Shown here piece by piece: positions 47,195 through 56,600 of a DNA stretch of 64,000 bases. The stretch's first letter is position 1; the number at the start of each line of letters is the position of its first letter. The DNA is from Shewanella profunda (lineage in GTDB: Bacteria > Pseudomonadota > Gammaproteobacteria > Enterobacterales > Shewanellaceae), in NCBI RefSeq assembly GCF_023283765.1, contig NZ_JAKILG010000006.1, positions 1 through 64,000 on the forward strand, written 5' to 3'. The notes below the pieces were generated by a model, which searched no databases, was not told where the DNA came from, and saw only the letters and a list, made by a program, of their open reading frames with translations. The position numbers were made by a program, and so were the translations under genes.

Positions 47195-47281
47195 GTGAAA
47201 AAATATCGTTTACTGCGCACGTTTTTAAGACACATTCTCACTTTTTTTCTACCTGACCCAAAGGAGACTCTGGCCCAATGA
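47195..47281 (+). CDS. possible leader peptide before the decarboxylase
   Basis: A 28-codon frame from GTG 47195 encodes KKYRLLRTFLRHILTFFLPD and ends in a TGA that overlaps the decarboxylase ATG (ATGA). It is basic and rich in Arg and Leu, which would suit translational sensing of basic amino acids, but the start has no good ribosome site and it does not match the SpeFL leader I know. From 46925 to 47194 I see only an inverted repeat, TGCAAA/TTTGCA (47068-47091). Confidence 0.25.
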   Translation: MKKYRLLRTFLRHILTFFLPDPKETLAQ

Positions 47282-48453
47282 GCCAATTTCAATCTATTGA
47301 TGTTGCTGATTATTATGATATGGACACATTCAAACGTATTGAAGCGTTTGCCAAAGACAAAGCAACCCCGTTCGTTGTGATCGATACCAGTATCATTGCG
47401 AAACAATACGATGACATGGTTAATAGTTTTCCTTATGCCAACGTTTATTATGCAGTTAAGGCAAACCCAGCGGCCGAGATCCTAACCTTACTAAAGGACA
47501 AAGGGTCAAATTTTGATATTGCCTCGATTTACGAGCTGGATATGGTCATGGATGTCGGGGTGACAACCGACCGTGTGAGCTATGGCAATACCATTAAAAA
47601 GCGCCAAGATGTGCGAGCATTTTATGAGCGTGGCGTGCGTATGTATGCATCCGACTCTGAAGCCGATTTGCGAATGATCGCCGAAGAAGCGCCGGGTTCT
47701 CGCGTTTATGTGCGCATTCTAACCGAAGGAACTGATACGGCAGATTGGCCGTTATCCCGTAAATTCGGTTGCCAAAATGAGATGGCCTACGAGTTGCTGG
47801 TATTAGCAAAAGAATTAGGCTTAGAACCCTTTGGTATTTCGTTCCATGTGGGCTCACAGCAACGTGATATCGGTGCTTGGGATTCCGCTATTGGTAAAGT
47901 GAAAAGCATTTTCGACCGTCTGCGTGATGAGCACAATATCACATTGAAAATGATCAATATGGGTGGCGGTTTCCCTGCTAACTATATCGATAAAACGAAC
48001 CAATTGGGTGTGTATGCTGAGCAAATCACTCACTTCCTGAAGGAAGATTTTGGTGATGATTTACCACAAATCATCCTCGAACCAGGCCGTTCATTGATTT
48101 CTAACGCGGGGATTTTAGTGTCTGAAGTTGTGTTGATCAGCAAAAAATCCTACACGGCATTAGAGCGTTGGGTGTTTACCGATGTGGGCAAATTCTCAGG
48201 TTTAATTGAAACTATGGATGAGGCGATCAAGTTCCCAATTTACACCGAGAAGAAGGGTGAGTTGGATAAGTGCGTGATTGCAGGCCCAACCTGCGACAGT
48301 GCCGATATTATGTATGAGCATTACAGCTACGGCTTGCCGAACGATCTCGCCATTGGTGACCGTATGTATTGGTTAACCGCGGGAGCTTATACCACCACTT
48401 ATTCAGCAGTATGTTTTAATGGTTTCCCACCGCTGAAAGATTATTATTTATAA
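47278..48453 (+). CDS. ornithine/lysine decarboxylase, fold III (eukaryote-like)
   Basis: 391 residues, alanine-racemase fold group. It makes putrescine (or cadaverine) from ornithine (or lysine). Seen: the PLP lysine in YYAVKANPAAEIL (about 56-68), HVGSQQRD, the phosphate loop GGGFPANY, EPGRSLISNAG (about 272-282), and the second-subunit active-site loop GPTCDSADIMYEHY with catalytic cysteine. Length fits the V. vulnificus-type L/ODC and is half that of E. coli SpeC. AAGGAG precedes ATG 47278 by 12 bases. Confidence 0.92.
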   Translation: MSQFQSIDVADYYDMDTFKRIEAFAKDKATPFVVIDTSIIAKQYDDMVNSFPYANVYYAVKANPAAEILTLLKDKGSNFDIASIYELDMVMDVGVTTDRVSYGNTIKKRQDVRAFYERGVRMYASDSEADLRMIAEEAPGSRVYVRILTEGTDTADWPLSRKFGCQNEMAYELLVLAKELGLEPFGISFHVGSQQRDIGAWDSAIGKVKSIFDRLRDEHNITLKMINMGGGFPANYIDKTNQLGVYAEQITHFLKEDFGDDLPQIILEPGRSLISNAGILVSEVVLISKKSYTALERWVFTDVGKFSGLIETMDEAIKFPIYTEKKGELDKCVIAGPTCDSADIMYEHYSYGLPNDLAIGDRMYWLTAGAYTTTYSAVCFNGFPPLKDYYL

Positions 48454-48473
48454 GTAGTTGAAATAGATTTAAA

Positions 48474-48497
48474 AAGGGCGCTTAGGCGCCCTTAGTT
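48474..48497 (+). terminator. decarboxylase terminator
   Basis: AAGGGCGC/GCGCCCTT (48474-48493) with loop TTAG is followed by AGTTTTA. It may also serve the convergent ydcH gene, whose stop lies 23 bases away. Confidence 0.88.
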
Positions 48498-48515
48498 TTA
48501 GCTGAGTAACAAGGA

Positions 48516-48728
48516 TTAGTCATGGGACTTAAGGATTTGATAGATCTCTTCTTTTAGATGTAGCTTTCTACTTTTGAGTTCTTTCACCGTAGGATTGAAA
48601 TCACTACCGACACGTTTTTCCAGTTGTTTGATTTCCTCATCTAACTGATTGTGCTCATTGAATTTACGTTGAAAATGAGCATCTTGGTTTTTCAGGGTGG
48701 AAATTAGCTCTCTGTACTCTGGAAACAT
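48516..48728 (-). CDS. YdcH family protein (DUF465)
   Basis: 70 residues, fully helical and charged: MFPEYRELISTLKNQDAHFQ, then FNEHNQLDEEIKQLEKRVG and LKSRKLHLKEEIYQIL. This is the standard DUF465 pattern. Function unknown; it forms a helical hairpin. An FNR/CRP-like box lies about 75 bases upstream. Confidence 0.93.
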   Translation of the reverse strand: MFPEYRELISTLKNQDAHFQRKFNEHNQLDEEIKQLEKRVGSDFNPTVKELKSRKLHLKEEIYQILKSHD

Positions 48729-48801
48729 TGGCTTTCTCCTTGTCGTTATTTACTACACTTCTGGTTTCCCTTTAACCCTAACCTTCTGCAGCGGGTCGGA
48801 A

Positions 48802-48818
48802 TGTGATTTAGATCAATA
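48802..48818 (-). promoter_or_regulatory. FNR (EtrA)/CRP-like box upstream of ydcH
   Basis: TGTGATTTAGATCAATA contains TGATTTAGATCA, a perfect inner match to the FNR consensus TTGATNNNNATCAA apart from the first base. It also resembles the CRP half-site TGTGA. It lies about 75 bases before the ydcH start. Confidence 0.5.
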
Positions 48819-49267
48819 TTCACTCGCCTTCAGACTAATACTAAAGGGCGATTTATTTTTATCCGATGTAAATCCAGCGATTAGGGCTTATTGATATTTT
48901 GGCGGCTTTATCGCTGGTGTATGCTGAATCGCTATAATCTGTGGGTTGCGTCTCCTATAAAAGAGCGTCAGATCGCGACAAAAATACTCCTATAAATGTC
49001 AACACACCTAGAATCATAATTGTAGTCTATAGCGCATAAGCTAGATCTAGTTCACACTTTGTTTTGCATAAATCAGACATTCATCCTGAATCGTGGAAGA
49101 TTTGCTATCTTTGTGATCAGACAGTAATCTTTTTTGTAATTACATTACGAATAGACAATTACTTCTTGCCGATAATTCTGTGATCAAGTTAACCTTCACC
49201 GCTTCGATACTAGGTTAAAGTCGATTTTATAAGAATTTAATTATCAAAAATGAAAGGGGTTTTCATA
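48819..49267 (+). promoter_or_regulatory. long upstream region of udp with CRP-like half-sites
   Basis: About 450 bases without a gene. CRP-like half-sites are seen at TTGTGATCAGACAG (near 49110), CTGTGATCAAGTTAAC (near 49179) and, on the other strand, AGTTCACACT (near 49048). E. coli udp is controlled by CRP and CytR, so cAMP control is plausible here, but none of the sites is a full palindrome. Confidence 0.3.
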
Positions 49268-50026
49268 ATGGCTGATGTATTTCATTTAGGTTTGACCAAA
49301 GCAATGCTCGATGGTGCAACCTTGGCAATCGTGCCAGGCGATCCAGAGCGTGTAAAACGTATTGCCGAGTTAATGGACAATGCGACGTTTCTTGCTAGCC
49401 ACCGCGAGTATACGAGCTATCTTGCTTATATCGATGGCAAGGCTGTTGTTGTCTGTTCGACTGGAATTGGTGGTCCATCGACTTCTATCGCCGTTGAAGA
49501 ACTTGCACAACTGGGTGTGAGCACTTTCCTACGTGTAGGGACTACTGGCGCGATTCAATCCCATGTGAATGTGGGCGATGTGATTGTGACCCAAGCATCG
49601 GTACGTTTAGATGGCGCGAGTTTGCATTTTGCACCTATGGAATATCCTGCGGTAGCAAACTTTGAATGTACCACTGCCATGGTTGCTGCGTGTCGCGATG
49701 CGGGCGTAGAGCCACATATTGGTGTGACAGCATCTTCAGATACCTTCTATCCAGGCCAAGAGCGTTATGACACTGTTACTGGCCGTGTCACGCGCCGCTT
49801 CGCGGGCTCAATGAAAGAATGGCAGGAAATGGGCGTACTGAACTATGAGATGGAGTCTGCGACTCTGTTCACTATGTGTGCGACCCAAGGTTGGCGTGCT
49901 GCCTGTGTTGCAGGCGTGATTGTAAATCGTACTCAGCAAGAAATTCCCGATGAAGCCACTATGAAGAAAACCGAAGTAAGCGCGGTTTCTATTGTGGTTG
50001 CTGCCGCGAAAAAATTGCTGGCGTAA
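49268..50026 (+). CDS. udp: uridine phosphorylase
   Basis: 252 residues from ATG 49268 ([20 protein letters not shown]), 9 bases after AAGGGG; the frame has an in-frame ATG six codons earlier. It splits uridine with phosphate into uracil and ribose 1-phosphate. Motifs: [19 protein letters not shown] (phosphate site), [19 protein letters not shown] (about 64-82), [11 protein letters not shown], and [13 protein letters not shown] with the ribose-binding Glu-Met-Glu. Convergent with a nucleoside-channel gene. Confidence 0.96.
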   Translation: MADVFHLGLTKAMLDGATLAIVPGDPERVKRIAELMDNATFLASHREYTSYLAYIDGKAVVVCSTGIGGPSTSIAVEELAQLGVSTFLRVGTTGAIQSHVNVGDVIVTQASVRLDGASLHFAPMEYPAVANFECTTAMVAACRDAGVEPHIGVTASSDTFYPGQERYDTVTGRVTRRFAGSMKEWQEMGVLNYEMESATLFTMCATQGWRAACVAGVIVNRTQQEIPDEATMKKTEVSAVSIVVAAAKKLLA

Positions 50027-50072
50027 TTTATAAAGCTAAGTAACACTCCCCTGCAAAGTGAGTGATAGACAT

Positions 50073-50099
50073 AAAAAAGGTGCCAATGGCACCTTTTTT
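50073..50099. terminator. bidirectional terminator between udp and the Tsx-like gene
   Basis: GGTGCC/GGCACC (50079-50093) with a 3-base loop is flanked by AAAAAA on one side and TTTTTT on the other, so it works on both strands. Confidence 0.92.
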
Positions 50100-50130
50100 A
50101 TTGCATTACTTTTGCTATCGCGGTTATCCG

Positions 50131-50883
50131 TTAGAAATGGTATTGAGCAATCACTGAATACGTATCTTGATCTACCCCTTTTACGCCGTACTTATTGGTC
50201 CACAGATCGTATTCGATACCGACCAATAATTTATTGGCTTTGTGTTCACCAAATAGACTCTTACCTAGGTCGTATTTTAATTGTGGGTTGAAATGGAAGT
50301 TTTCTTCATAGCCATTATTGTCTGTTGCAAACACCCAATCGATAAAGCCATCGAGCACTATGTTGGCTGAACCAACGGGAATATCGATACGGAATACTGG
50401 GGTGAACTGCCAACCGTCACTATTGTTACCTGTGCTCATCGCATCGCGACGGTAGGTATTAAAGTTAAGATAAGTAAAATAAGGTACTGCTACGTCAACG
50501 CCCAGACCATAAAGCATACTGTGGACAGCGCCTTCACCTTCTTCATAGGTTAAGGCTAAAGACAGATCGGTCACTGGGCCGAAGGCGATTTTCTCACCGA
50601 GAATTTTACTCGCACTGAAGCGCGGTGAAATTTCACCATAGGTGGTGTTATGCATGCCCGTGTGGTTGCCTTTGAAATAGATAAAGTCTTGGAAGGCGAA
50701 CCAATCACCATATTTCCATGCACCAGCGGTTTCAAGCGTGATGGTCGCTTGTTTATCCGAATCTGCCAAGTCGTAATCTTCTCCGTAAAGCGCTGTTGCA
50801 CTGAAATCCCACCACTGTACTAAGTCACCAGCAAATGCTTGAGGAGAAAGCATTAATGCTAGGCATAGGCATGTTTTTTTCAT
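50131..50883 (-). CDS. Tsx/OmpK-like nucleoside-specific outer-membrane channel
   Basis: 250 residues with a signal peptide (MKKTCLCLALMLSPQAFA). The mature start GDLVQWWDFSATALYGEDYD is the Channel_Tsx (OmpK) signature. Alternating aromatic and polar strands continue to the terminal KYGVKGVDQDTYSVIAQYHF, ending in Phe as outer-membrane barrels do. It would let nucleosides cross the outer membrane, feeding the adjacent uridine phosphorylase. A CRP-like site (51063-51078) lies upstream. Confidence 0.9.
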   Translation of the reverse strand: MKKTCLCLALMLSPQAFAGDLVQWWDFSATALYGEDYDLADSDKQATITLETAGAWKYGDWFAFQDFIYFKGNHTGMHNTTYGEISPRFSASKILGEKIAFGPVTDLSLALTYEEGEGAVHSMLYGLGVDVAVPYFTYLNFNTYRRDAMSTGNNSDGWQFTPVFRIDIPVGSANIVLDGFIDWVFATDNNGYEENFHFNPQLKYDLGKSLFGEHKANKLLVGIEYDLWTNKYGVKGVDQDTYSVIAQYHF

Positions 50884-51062
50884 TGTTATTTCCTGTTGTA
50901 GAGGTAGACGCTAAATAGTGTTGTACTCAATCCACGCTCTGACGTCGGCACAGTTTGATAGGTAAGTTCAAACACTGCGGTTGCTACGGGTCAAAGGTCT
51001 AGATAAAAAGTGCGGGCAATATATGCAAAAATCTACATTTATTCAAAGTTTTTATCGAATGT

Positions 51063-51078
51063 TGTTGTCAAAATCACA
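51063..51078 (-). promoter_or_regulatory. CRP-like site upstream of the Tsx-like gene
   Basis: TGTTGTCAAAATCACA matches TGTGAN6TCACA at eight of ten conserved positions. It lies about 180 bases before the start. The rest of 50884-51366 is AT-rich with no gene I can support. Confidence 0.4.
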
Positions 51079-51366
51079 TAATCAAATTCAGTAGTGGCTG
51101 GTGTTTAATCTGTTGATTTTTAGTGTTTTTATTTTTCTGTTATATCAATCATTTTAAAGTGTCGCTATCTTTTTGAATTGATTATGCTTAATTTTAAAAC
51201 AACTTAAGATGTGGTTTGATATGTTTCACGTTAATGCTTTTGGACTTTGTAGCACTCTATTTCCGAATCGCTTTTTTATTTAGCGTAAATTTTGACATAT
51301 TATGTCGCACATCTGTGAGTCAGCTGCTATAGTGCTGCAACGGACACTCTCATTTCAGGGGGGTAT

Positions 51367-51837
51367 ATGGAGTTTTCAAATCCGATTTTAATGTGGTCAG
51401 TTGTTGGTATCATCTTGATGTTAGCCGAACTCATCGTTCCGGGTGGTATAGTGATACTGCTGGGTACGGCCTGTTTGGTTGTTGCCGGCGCATTAGGTAT
51501 AGGGCTAGTGGAAGGCATAGTGCAGAGCATGACATTGTGGTTTATCTCCGCGATTGTTCTGTTATTAAGCTTTAGGCAGCTAACCCAAAGACTGGTTGGT
51601 GGCGATTCCCATGTGGATAACACCGATGAAGAACTCGATATCTACAATCAAATCGCTCGTGTAAAACAAACAATCGGTCCTGGACAAACAACGGGGCGGG
51701 TTGAGTTTCAAGGGAGCGAATGGCCTGCACTTGGCGATGGCAGTATTATTGCCGTGGGCTGTGAAGTTCGAATTATCTGCCGTGAAAACATTGCCCTAGT
51801 GGTTGAGCCTGTGACGCAGGCAACGTCTCAAAACTAA
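51367..51837 (+). CDS. NfeD family membrane protein
   Basis: 156 residues: two or three membrane segments (about 7-80) then a C-terminal OB-fold domain (about 95-150: ARVKQTIGPGQTTGRVEFQG, VGCEVRIICRENIALVVEPV). NfeD proteins are encoded with SPFH proteins and help them form membrane microdomains. This is the short form without the serine-protease domain. AGGGGGG precedes ATG 51367. It opens a three-gene operon. Confidence 0.92.
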   Translation: MEFSNPILMWSVVGIILMLAELIVPGGIVILLGTACLVVAGALGIGLVEGIVQSMTLWFISAIVLLLSFRQLTQRLVGGDSHVDNTDEELDIYNQIARVKQTIGPGQTTGRVEFQGSEWPALGDGSIIAVGCEVRIICRENIALVVEPVTQATSQN

Positions 51838-51848
51838 AGGATGAGTCT

Positions 51849-52784
51849 ATGTTTCTGTTTACCTTAATTATTTTATTTATTTTCTTTATTCTCTACAAAC
51901 TGATGCTGATTGTGCCTATGCGTGAAGTTCACGTTATTGAGCGATTAGGGAAGTTTCGTACCGTATTACAACCTGGCTTTCATTTTCTAATCCCATTTTT
52001 TGACCGTGTCGCCTATCGTCATGATACCCGTGAGCAAGTGCTCGATGTGCCGCCACAAAGTTGTATTTCTAAGGATAACACTCAGCTTGAGGTGGATGGT
52101 CTCGTTTATCTTAAGGTAATGGATGGGAAACTGGCGAGTTATGGTATTGAAAACTATCGTAAAGCAGCGGTAAATCTTGCACAGACCACTATGCGTTCTG
52201 AAATTGGTAAGCTGACCTTAAGTCAAACTTTTTCTGAGCGTGATAGTTTGAATGAATCCATAGTGCGTGAGATAGATAAAGCCTCAGAACCTTGGGGGAT
52301 CAAAGTGTTACGTTATGAAATTCGTAATATCACCCCATCACGGAATGTAATCCATACCCTAGAAAAGCAAATGGAAGCCGAGCGTCGCAAACGCGCGGAA
52401 ATCACCTTAGCCAATGCGGAAAAAGCGGCGATGATCAATATGTCCGAAGGTGAGCGCCAAGAGGCTATTAATCTTTCCGAAGGGCAAAAACAGAGACGAA
52501 TTAATGAAGCAAAAGGGACGGGACAGGAGATTGCCATCATTGCTAAGGCGAAATCAGAGGGGATGGCAATGATCTCTCAAGCATTAGCGGTTAATGGTGG
52601 CACTGATGCTATGAATATGTTGTTAAAAGAGCAGTTTATCGCTCAAGTTGGCAAGATACTCAATGATGCACAAGTGTCGGTTGTCCCCGCTGAAATGGCA
52701 AAGCTCGAAGGTTTCTTCGAGGGCATGGAGCAGGTCACTCACACTATGGGTGGTCAAAACACAGTAAGTAAAGGAGCGCGTTAA
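51849..52784 (+). CDS. SPFH/stomatin-like protein (QmcA-type), first copy
   Basis: 311 residues: N-terminal membrane helix (about 2-22), then the SPFH/PHB domain starting VIERLGKFRTVLQPGFHFLI (about 32-51), REQVLDVPPQSCISKDNTQL, and a coiled coil with MEAERRKRAEITLANAEKAA and repeated SEGE/SEGQ blocks. Such proteins oligomerise at the membrane and scaffold proteins such as FtsH complexes. It starts 11 bases after nfeD; its stop shares a base with the next start. Confidence 0.93.
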   Translation: MFLFTLIILFIFFILYKLMLIVPMREVHVIERLGKFRTVLQPGFHFLIPFFDRVAYRHDTREQVLDVPPQSCISKDNTQLEVDGLVYLKVMDGKLASYGIENYRKAAVNLAQTTMRSEIGKLTLSQTFSERDSLNESIVREIDKASEPWGIKVLRYEIRNITPSRNVIHTLEKQMEAERRKRAEITLANAEKAAMINMSEGERQEAINLSEGQKQRRINEAKGTGQEIAIIAKAKSEGMAMISQALAVNGGTDAMNMLLKEQFIAQVGKILNDAQVSVVPAEMAKLEGFFEGMEQVTHTMGGQNTVSKGAR

Positions 52785-53737
52785 TGAATATCCCATTCGA
52801 TACTGATCTTGCTGTGATGGCCATTTGGGGTCTTATTTTTGCCATTTTTGTCATTAAACTCTTCCAGTCGATTCGCTTAGTGCCAACTAAGTCGGCCTAC
52901 ATTGTTGAGCGTTTAGGTAAGTATCACTCTACCTTGGATGCGGGGTTTCATACCTTGATCCCCTTTGTGGATAAAGTGGCTTATATCCATGACTTAAAAG
53001 AAGAAACAATTGATGTTCCACCACAGGAGTGCTTCTCTAGCGATGAGGTGAATGTCGAAGTTGATGGTGTTATTTATATCTCTGTAACCGACCCTGTTAA
53101 GGCAAGTTATGGTATTACTGACTATCGCTATGCGGCTATCCAATTAGCGCAAACAACGACTCGTTCGGTGATTGGTACCTTAGATTTAGACCGTACGTTC
53201 GAAGAGCGTGATGTGATTTCGGCTAAGGTAGTCGAAGTGCTTGATCAAGCTGGTGCTATATGGGGTATTCGTGTACACCGCTATGAGATTAAAAATATCA
53301 CTCCGCCAGAAACCGTTAAAAATGCAATGGAAATGCAAGTGAATGCTGAGCGTGAACGCAGAGCATTACTCGCTAAGAGCGAAGGCGACAAGCAGAGTAA
53401 GATTAACCGCTCTGAAGGGGTTAAAGCTGAAACAGTAAACCGTTCTGAAGGGGAAATGCAGCGTCGTATTAACGAAGCCGAAGGTAAGGCCGAGGAGATA
53501 TTAACCATATCCCGTGCCACGGCAGAGTCAATCGAACGGCTTGCCTCAGTGATTGCCGCACCCGGTGGTCATAACGCTCTGAGGATGCAACTGGGCGAAC
53601 AATACATGAAACAGCTTGATGGTCTGAGCCAGAAAAATACTCGCGTGGTATTGCCAGGTAATATGGTGGATTTCGATTACTGGATGAATAGCATAGGTTT
53701 AAAAGAAGCAGGCTTGAAGGATGAACCATCCCGCTAA
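52784..53737 (+). CDS. SPFH/stomatin-like protein (QmcA-type), second copy
   Basis: 317 residues, paralogous to its neighbour in order: membrane helix (about 9-27), VERLGKYHSTLDAGFHTLIP (about 41-60), KEETIDVPPQECFSSDEVNV, then a coiled coil with three SEG repeats (KSEGDKQSKI, RSEGVKAETV, RSEGEMQRRI). The start overlaps the previous stop (TAATG). The pair probably forms a mixed oligomer or two specialised rings with NfeD. Confidence 0.93.
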   Translation: MNIPFDTDLAVMAIWGLIFAIFVIKLFQSIRLVPTKSAYIVERLGKYHSTLDAGFHTLIPFVDKVAYIHDLKEETIDVPPQECFSSDEVNVEVDGVIYISVTDPVKASYGITDYRYAAIQLAQTTTRSVIGTLDLDRTFEERDVISAKVVEVLDQAGAIWGIRVHRYEIKNITPPETVKNAMEMQVNAERERRALLAKSEGDKQSKINRSEGVKAETVNRSEGEMQRRINEAEGKAEEILTISRATAESIERLASVIAAPGGHNALRMQLGEQYMKQLDGLSQKNTRVVLPGNMVDFDYWMNSIGLKEAGLKDEPSR

Positions 53738-53771
53738 GTTGTACCTATTATGTTGTTTATAAGCTAATGCC

Positions 53772-53804
53772 AAGGCCAAATACACAGTATTTGGCCTTAT
53801 TTTT
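53772..53804 (+). terminator. nfeD-SPFH operon terminator
   Basis: AAGGCCAAATAC/GTATTTGGCCTT (53772-53798) is a perfect 12-bp stem with a 3-base loop followed by ATTTTTG. No gene is visible from 53805 to 54026. Confidence 0.93.
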
Positions 53805-54026
53805 GATGGTTATCATGGGAATCATGCGGGGTTTTCGCTAACCAAAATTGACAGGTTTTTATGGCTGTTCGATTTAGTCGGTTTTATTTGGGTCAATGGT
53901 TTGTTTGCATTCAGTTGATACTGCTACTAGGCACGAGCATCGTTAATCTATAACACGCCCTAATGTAAGCGATAAAAATAGCGGCGAGTTATAAAAACTG
54001 GCCGCTAGTTTGTAGAAACAATTGGG

Positions 54027-54719
54027 TTACTTAGGCATGGCTAGAATTTGGCAACCGTTAATCCCTGCATTTTGCAATACATGGCGTTTACGTTCTGCAT
54101 CACGCTTAGTGGTATATGGCCCTAAGGATACTTTATACCAAGTGCCAGTTGTCCCTTCAATTTGCCTTACCTGTGCCTCCATACCTTGAAAAGCGATTAC
54201 CGCTTTCATTTGGTTGGCTTGGGATTCTTGACGGAACGAAGCACACTGTAATTGATATTGCTGCGGTGCACGTGTGTTAACAACGTCTGGAATATCCACT
54301 TCAACATGCTTGTTTTCCAACTCGTTAAGGTAGGTCCACTCTTCCTTAGGCTGTGGTGGCAGCGCATTAGGATCGATTGTAGGTGTTACCTCTGGCTGTT
54401 CTACCGGAACAGCAACAGCTTGGCGTTGTGCCTGCTCTTGCGCTTCTTTCACTTTTGGGGTCAGTGTTGAAGCTTCTTTGACCTTAACGCGATTCTCGGT
54501 TTTAGGCGTTGGGGCTGGAGTTTGTTGTTTCGCTGTATCTTTGATACTCCACAGGAAATAGCAAAAGCACCCCACTGCGAGAATGGCAAACAGGATCAGT
54601 GCTACAGGATACTTTTTACGTGGCGCTGACTTTTGAACTGGCCGAGCGCGTGTTGCGCGGATCGGGCGCGGTTTAGCACCCGATTGCGGTCTTCTGTTAG
54701 CATAGTCGCGATGGCTCAT
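54027..54719 (-). CDS. ftsN: SPOR-domain cell-division protein, FtsN-like
   Basis: 230 residues: basic cytoplasmic N-terminus (about 1-37), one membrane helix (YPVALILFAILAVGCFCYFL, about 37-56), a Pro/Lys/Glu-rich periplasmic linker, and a C-terminal SPOR domain (QLQCASFRQESQANQMKAVI and GTWYKVSLGPYTTKRDAERK) that binds denuded peptidoglycan at the septum. It follows argS by 3 bases. In many gammaproteobacteria ftsN lies beside hslVU; here hslV is about 18.6 kb away. Confidence 0.88.
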   Translation of the reverse strand: MSHRDYANRRPQSGAKPRPIRATRARPVQKSAPRKKYPVALILFAILAVGCFCYFLWSIKDTAKQQTPAPTPKTENRVKVKEASTLTPKVKEAQEQAQRQAVAVPVEQPEVTPTIDPNALPPQPKEEWTYLNELENKHVEVDIPDVVNTRAPQQYQLQCASFRQESQANQMKAVIAFQGMEAQVRQIEGTTGTWYKVSLGPYTTKRDAERKRHVLQNAGINGCQILAMPK

Positions 54720-54722
54720 GGC

Positions 54723-56468
54723 TTACATCCGCTCTAGGGTTTCGATACCTAGCAGATTTAGACCCTTTTGCAGGGTGCGAGCAGTCAACTGTGACAACAG
54801 TAACCGGCTATTTTTTTGCTCATCATTATCGGCGGCAAGCACAGGGCAAGCTTCATAGAAGCTAGAGAATGCACCCGCTAACTCATATAAATAGCCACAT
54901 AATACATGGGGTTGGCCTTTATCGACGACGCGATTGAGGATCTCACCAAATTGCGCCAGTTTATTGCCTAAATCCTTCTCTTTTTCGTGCTCGAGTACGA
55001 TTGATGTTTGGCTTAGGTCGACATCCGTTGCGCGCTTGAAGATACCCGCTACACGGGTATAAGCGTATAACAGGTAAGGCGCTGTATTGCCCTCAAAACT
55101 CAGCATTTGTTCAAAGCTGAAGATGTAATCGCTGGTACGGTTTTTCGATAAGTCAGCGTATTTGACTGCACTGATACCCACTACGCGGGCAATTTCAGTC
55201 AGCGTTTCCTGATCCATATCTGGATTTTTGCTGCGAACGAGTTCTAGCGCGCGCACATTGGCTTCTTCTAACAGGTCAACTAACTTCACAACGCCGCCAG
55301 TACGGGTTTTAAATGGACGGCCATCTTCGCCGTTCATAGTGCCGAAACCTAAGTGTTCTAAAGACATGTCATCACGGACAAACTTGGCTAGTTTAGCGAG
55401 GCTAAAAACTTGTTGGAAATGCAGCGCTTGGCGCAGGTCAACAAAATACAGTACACGATCGGCCTTCAACACGTTCGAGCGGTAGCGCATTGCCGCCAAA
55501 TCTGTGGTGGCATAGAGGTAACCGCCATCGGCCTTTTGGATGATAACTGGCAGTGCTTCACCTTCTTTATTGCGGAAGGCTTCTTGGAATACCACTTTGG
55601 CACCGTTGCTTTCGGTTAACAAACCTTTGGCATCTAAATCTTTAACCACTTGTTCAAGATCGGCGTTATAAGCGCTCTCACCGTGCACATCGGCGCGGGT
55701 CAGGCTCACACCTAAACGAGCATAGACCTCATGGCAGTGGCTTAAAGAAATATCGTTAAATTCGCGCCACAGTTTGTTGCAATACTCGTCACCCGATTGC
55801 AGCTCAACGACTAATTGGCGTGCGCGAGTCGCAAACTCAGCCGACTCATCGAAACGCAGTTTAGCCGCACGGTAGAAGGTTTCAAGATCAGAAAGCTCAA
55901 GATGAGCTTGCTCACCATTTTGGGTGCGCAGCTCTTCCATATAGGCCAGCAACATACCAAATTGTGTGCCCCAGTCGCCCACATGGTTTTGACGAATGAC
56001 TTTGTGGCCCAGAAATTCCAGCGCGCGAACTACGCTGTCACCAATGATGGTTGAACGTAGGTGACCTACGTGCATTTCTTTGGCGAGGTTGGGTGAAGAG
56101 TAATCGACCACTACGGTTTGCGGTGTCGGTAACTTAATACCTAAATGCTCATCGTTGACAGCATTTTGCAGTTGATCCGCTAGAGCACTGTCGTTGATAA
56201 AAAAGTTGATAAAGCCTGGACCTGCGATTTCAACCTTAGCCACAAATGCCGAAGCGGGTAGGGTATCTATGATCAACTGGGCTAATTCACGTGGATTCTT
56301 GCCAGCGACCTTGGTCAGCATCATGGCTAAATTGGTTGCCAAGTCGCCATGACTCTTATCCTTCGTTCGATCTACTTGAATACGCGCTTCAAAATCAGCA
56401 GGCAAAATACCTTGTTGTTTAAAGGATTCGATTGTTTGTTCAAGTAATGATTGGATATGTGATTTCAT
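54723..56468 (-). CDS. argS: arginyl-tRNA synthetase
   Basis: 581 residues. Class I synthetase charging tRNA-Arg. HIGH-type motif in [20 protein letters not shown] (about 122-141), the KMSKS equivalent degenerate as usual for ArgRS ([20 protein letters not shown]), the N-terminal Add-1 domain, and the DALR anticodon domain at the end ([30 protein letters not shown]). Co-oriented with ftsN; 132 bases separate it from priA. Confidence 0.97.
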   Translation of the reverse strand: MKSHIQSLLEQTIESFKQQGILPADFEARIQVDRTKDKSHGDLATNLAMMLTKVAGKNPRELAQLIIDTLPASAFVAKVEIAGPGFINFFINDSALADQLQNAVNDEHLGIKLPTPQTVVVDYSSPNLAKEMHVGHLRSTIIGDSVVRALEFLGHKVIRQNHVGDWGTQFGMLLAYMEELRTQNGEQAHLELSDLETFYRAAKLRFDESAEFATRARQLVVELQSGDEYCNKLWREFNDISLSHCHEVYARLGVSLTRADVHGESAYNADLEQVVKDLDAKGLLTESNGAKVVFQEAFRNKEGEALPVIIQKADGGYLYATTDLAAMRYRSNVLKADRVLYFVDLRQALHFQQVFSLAKLAKFVRDDMSLEHLGFGTMNGEDGRPFKTRTGGVVKLVDLLEEANVRALELVRSKNPDMDQETLTEIARVVGISAVKYADLSKNRTSDYIFSFEQMLSFEGNTAPYLLYAYTRVAGIFKRATDVDLSQTSIVLEHEKEKDLGNKLAQFGEILNRVVDKGQPHVLCGYLYELAGAFSSFYEACPVLAADNDEQKNSRLLLSQLTARTLQKGLNLLGIETLERM

Positions 56469-56600
56469 GGATTAATTAGCACTAACTTTAAGAGTGAATA
56501 CAGGGAATAACCGCATATTTTAGCCGTTTGTGGTTAACAATTGCTATCTTCCCGATGATTTTTTATTAAATGATGCTTAAATATTTATCAAATAATCGGC

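Noticed and set aside
47195..47281. Direct homologue of the E. coli SpeFL leader peptide
   Set aside because: The sequence lacks the SpeFL core and has no good start, so only a loose analogy is left.
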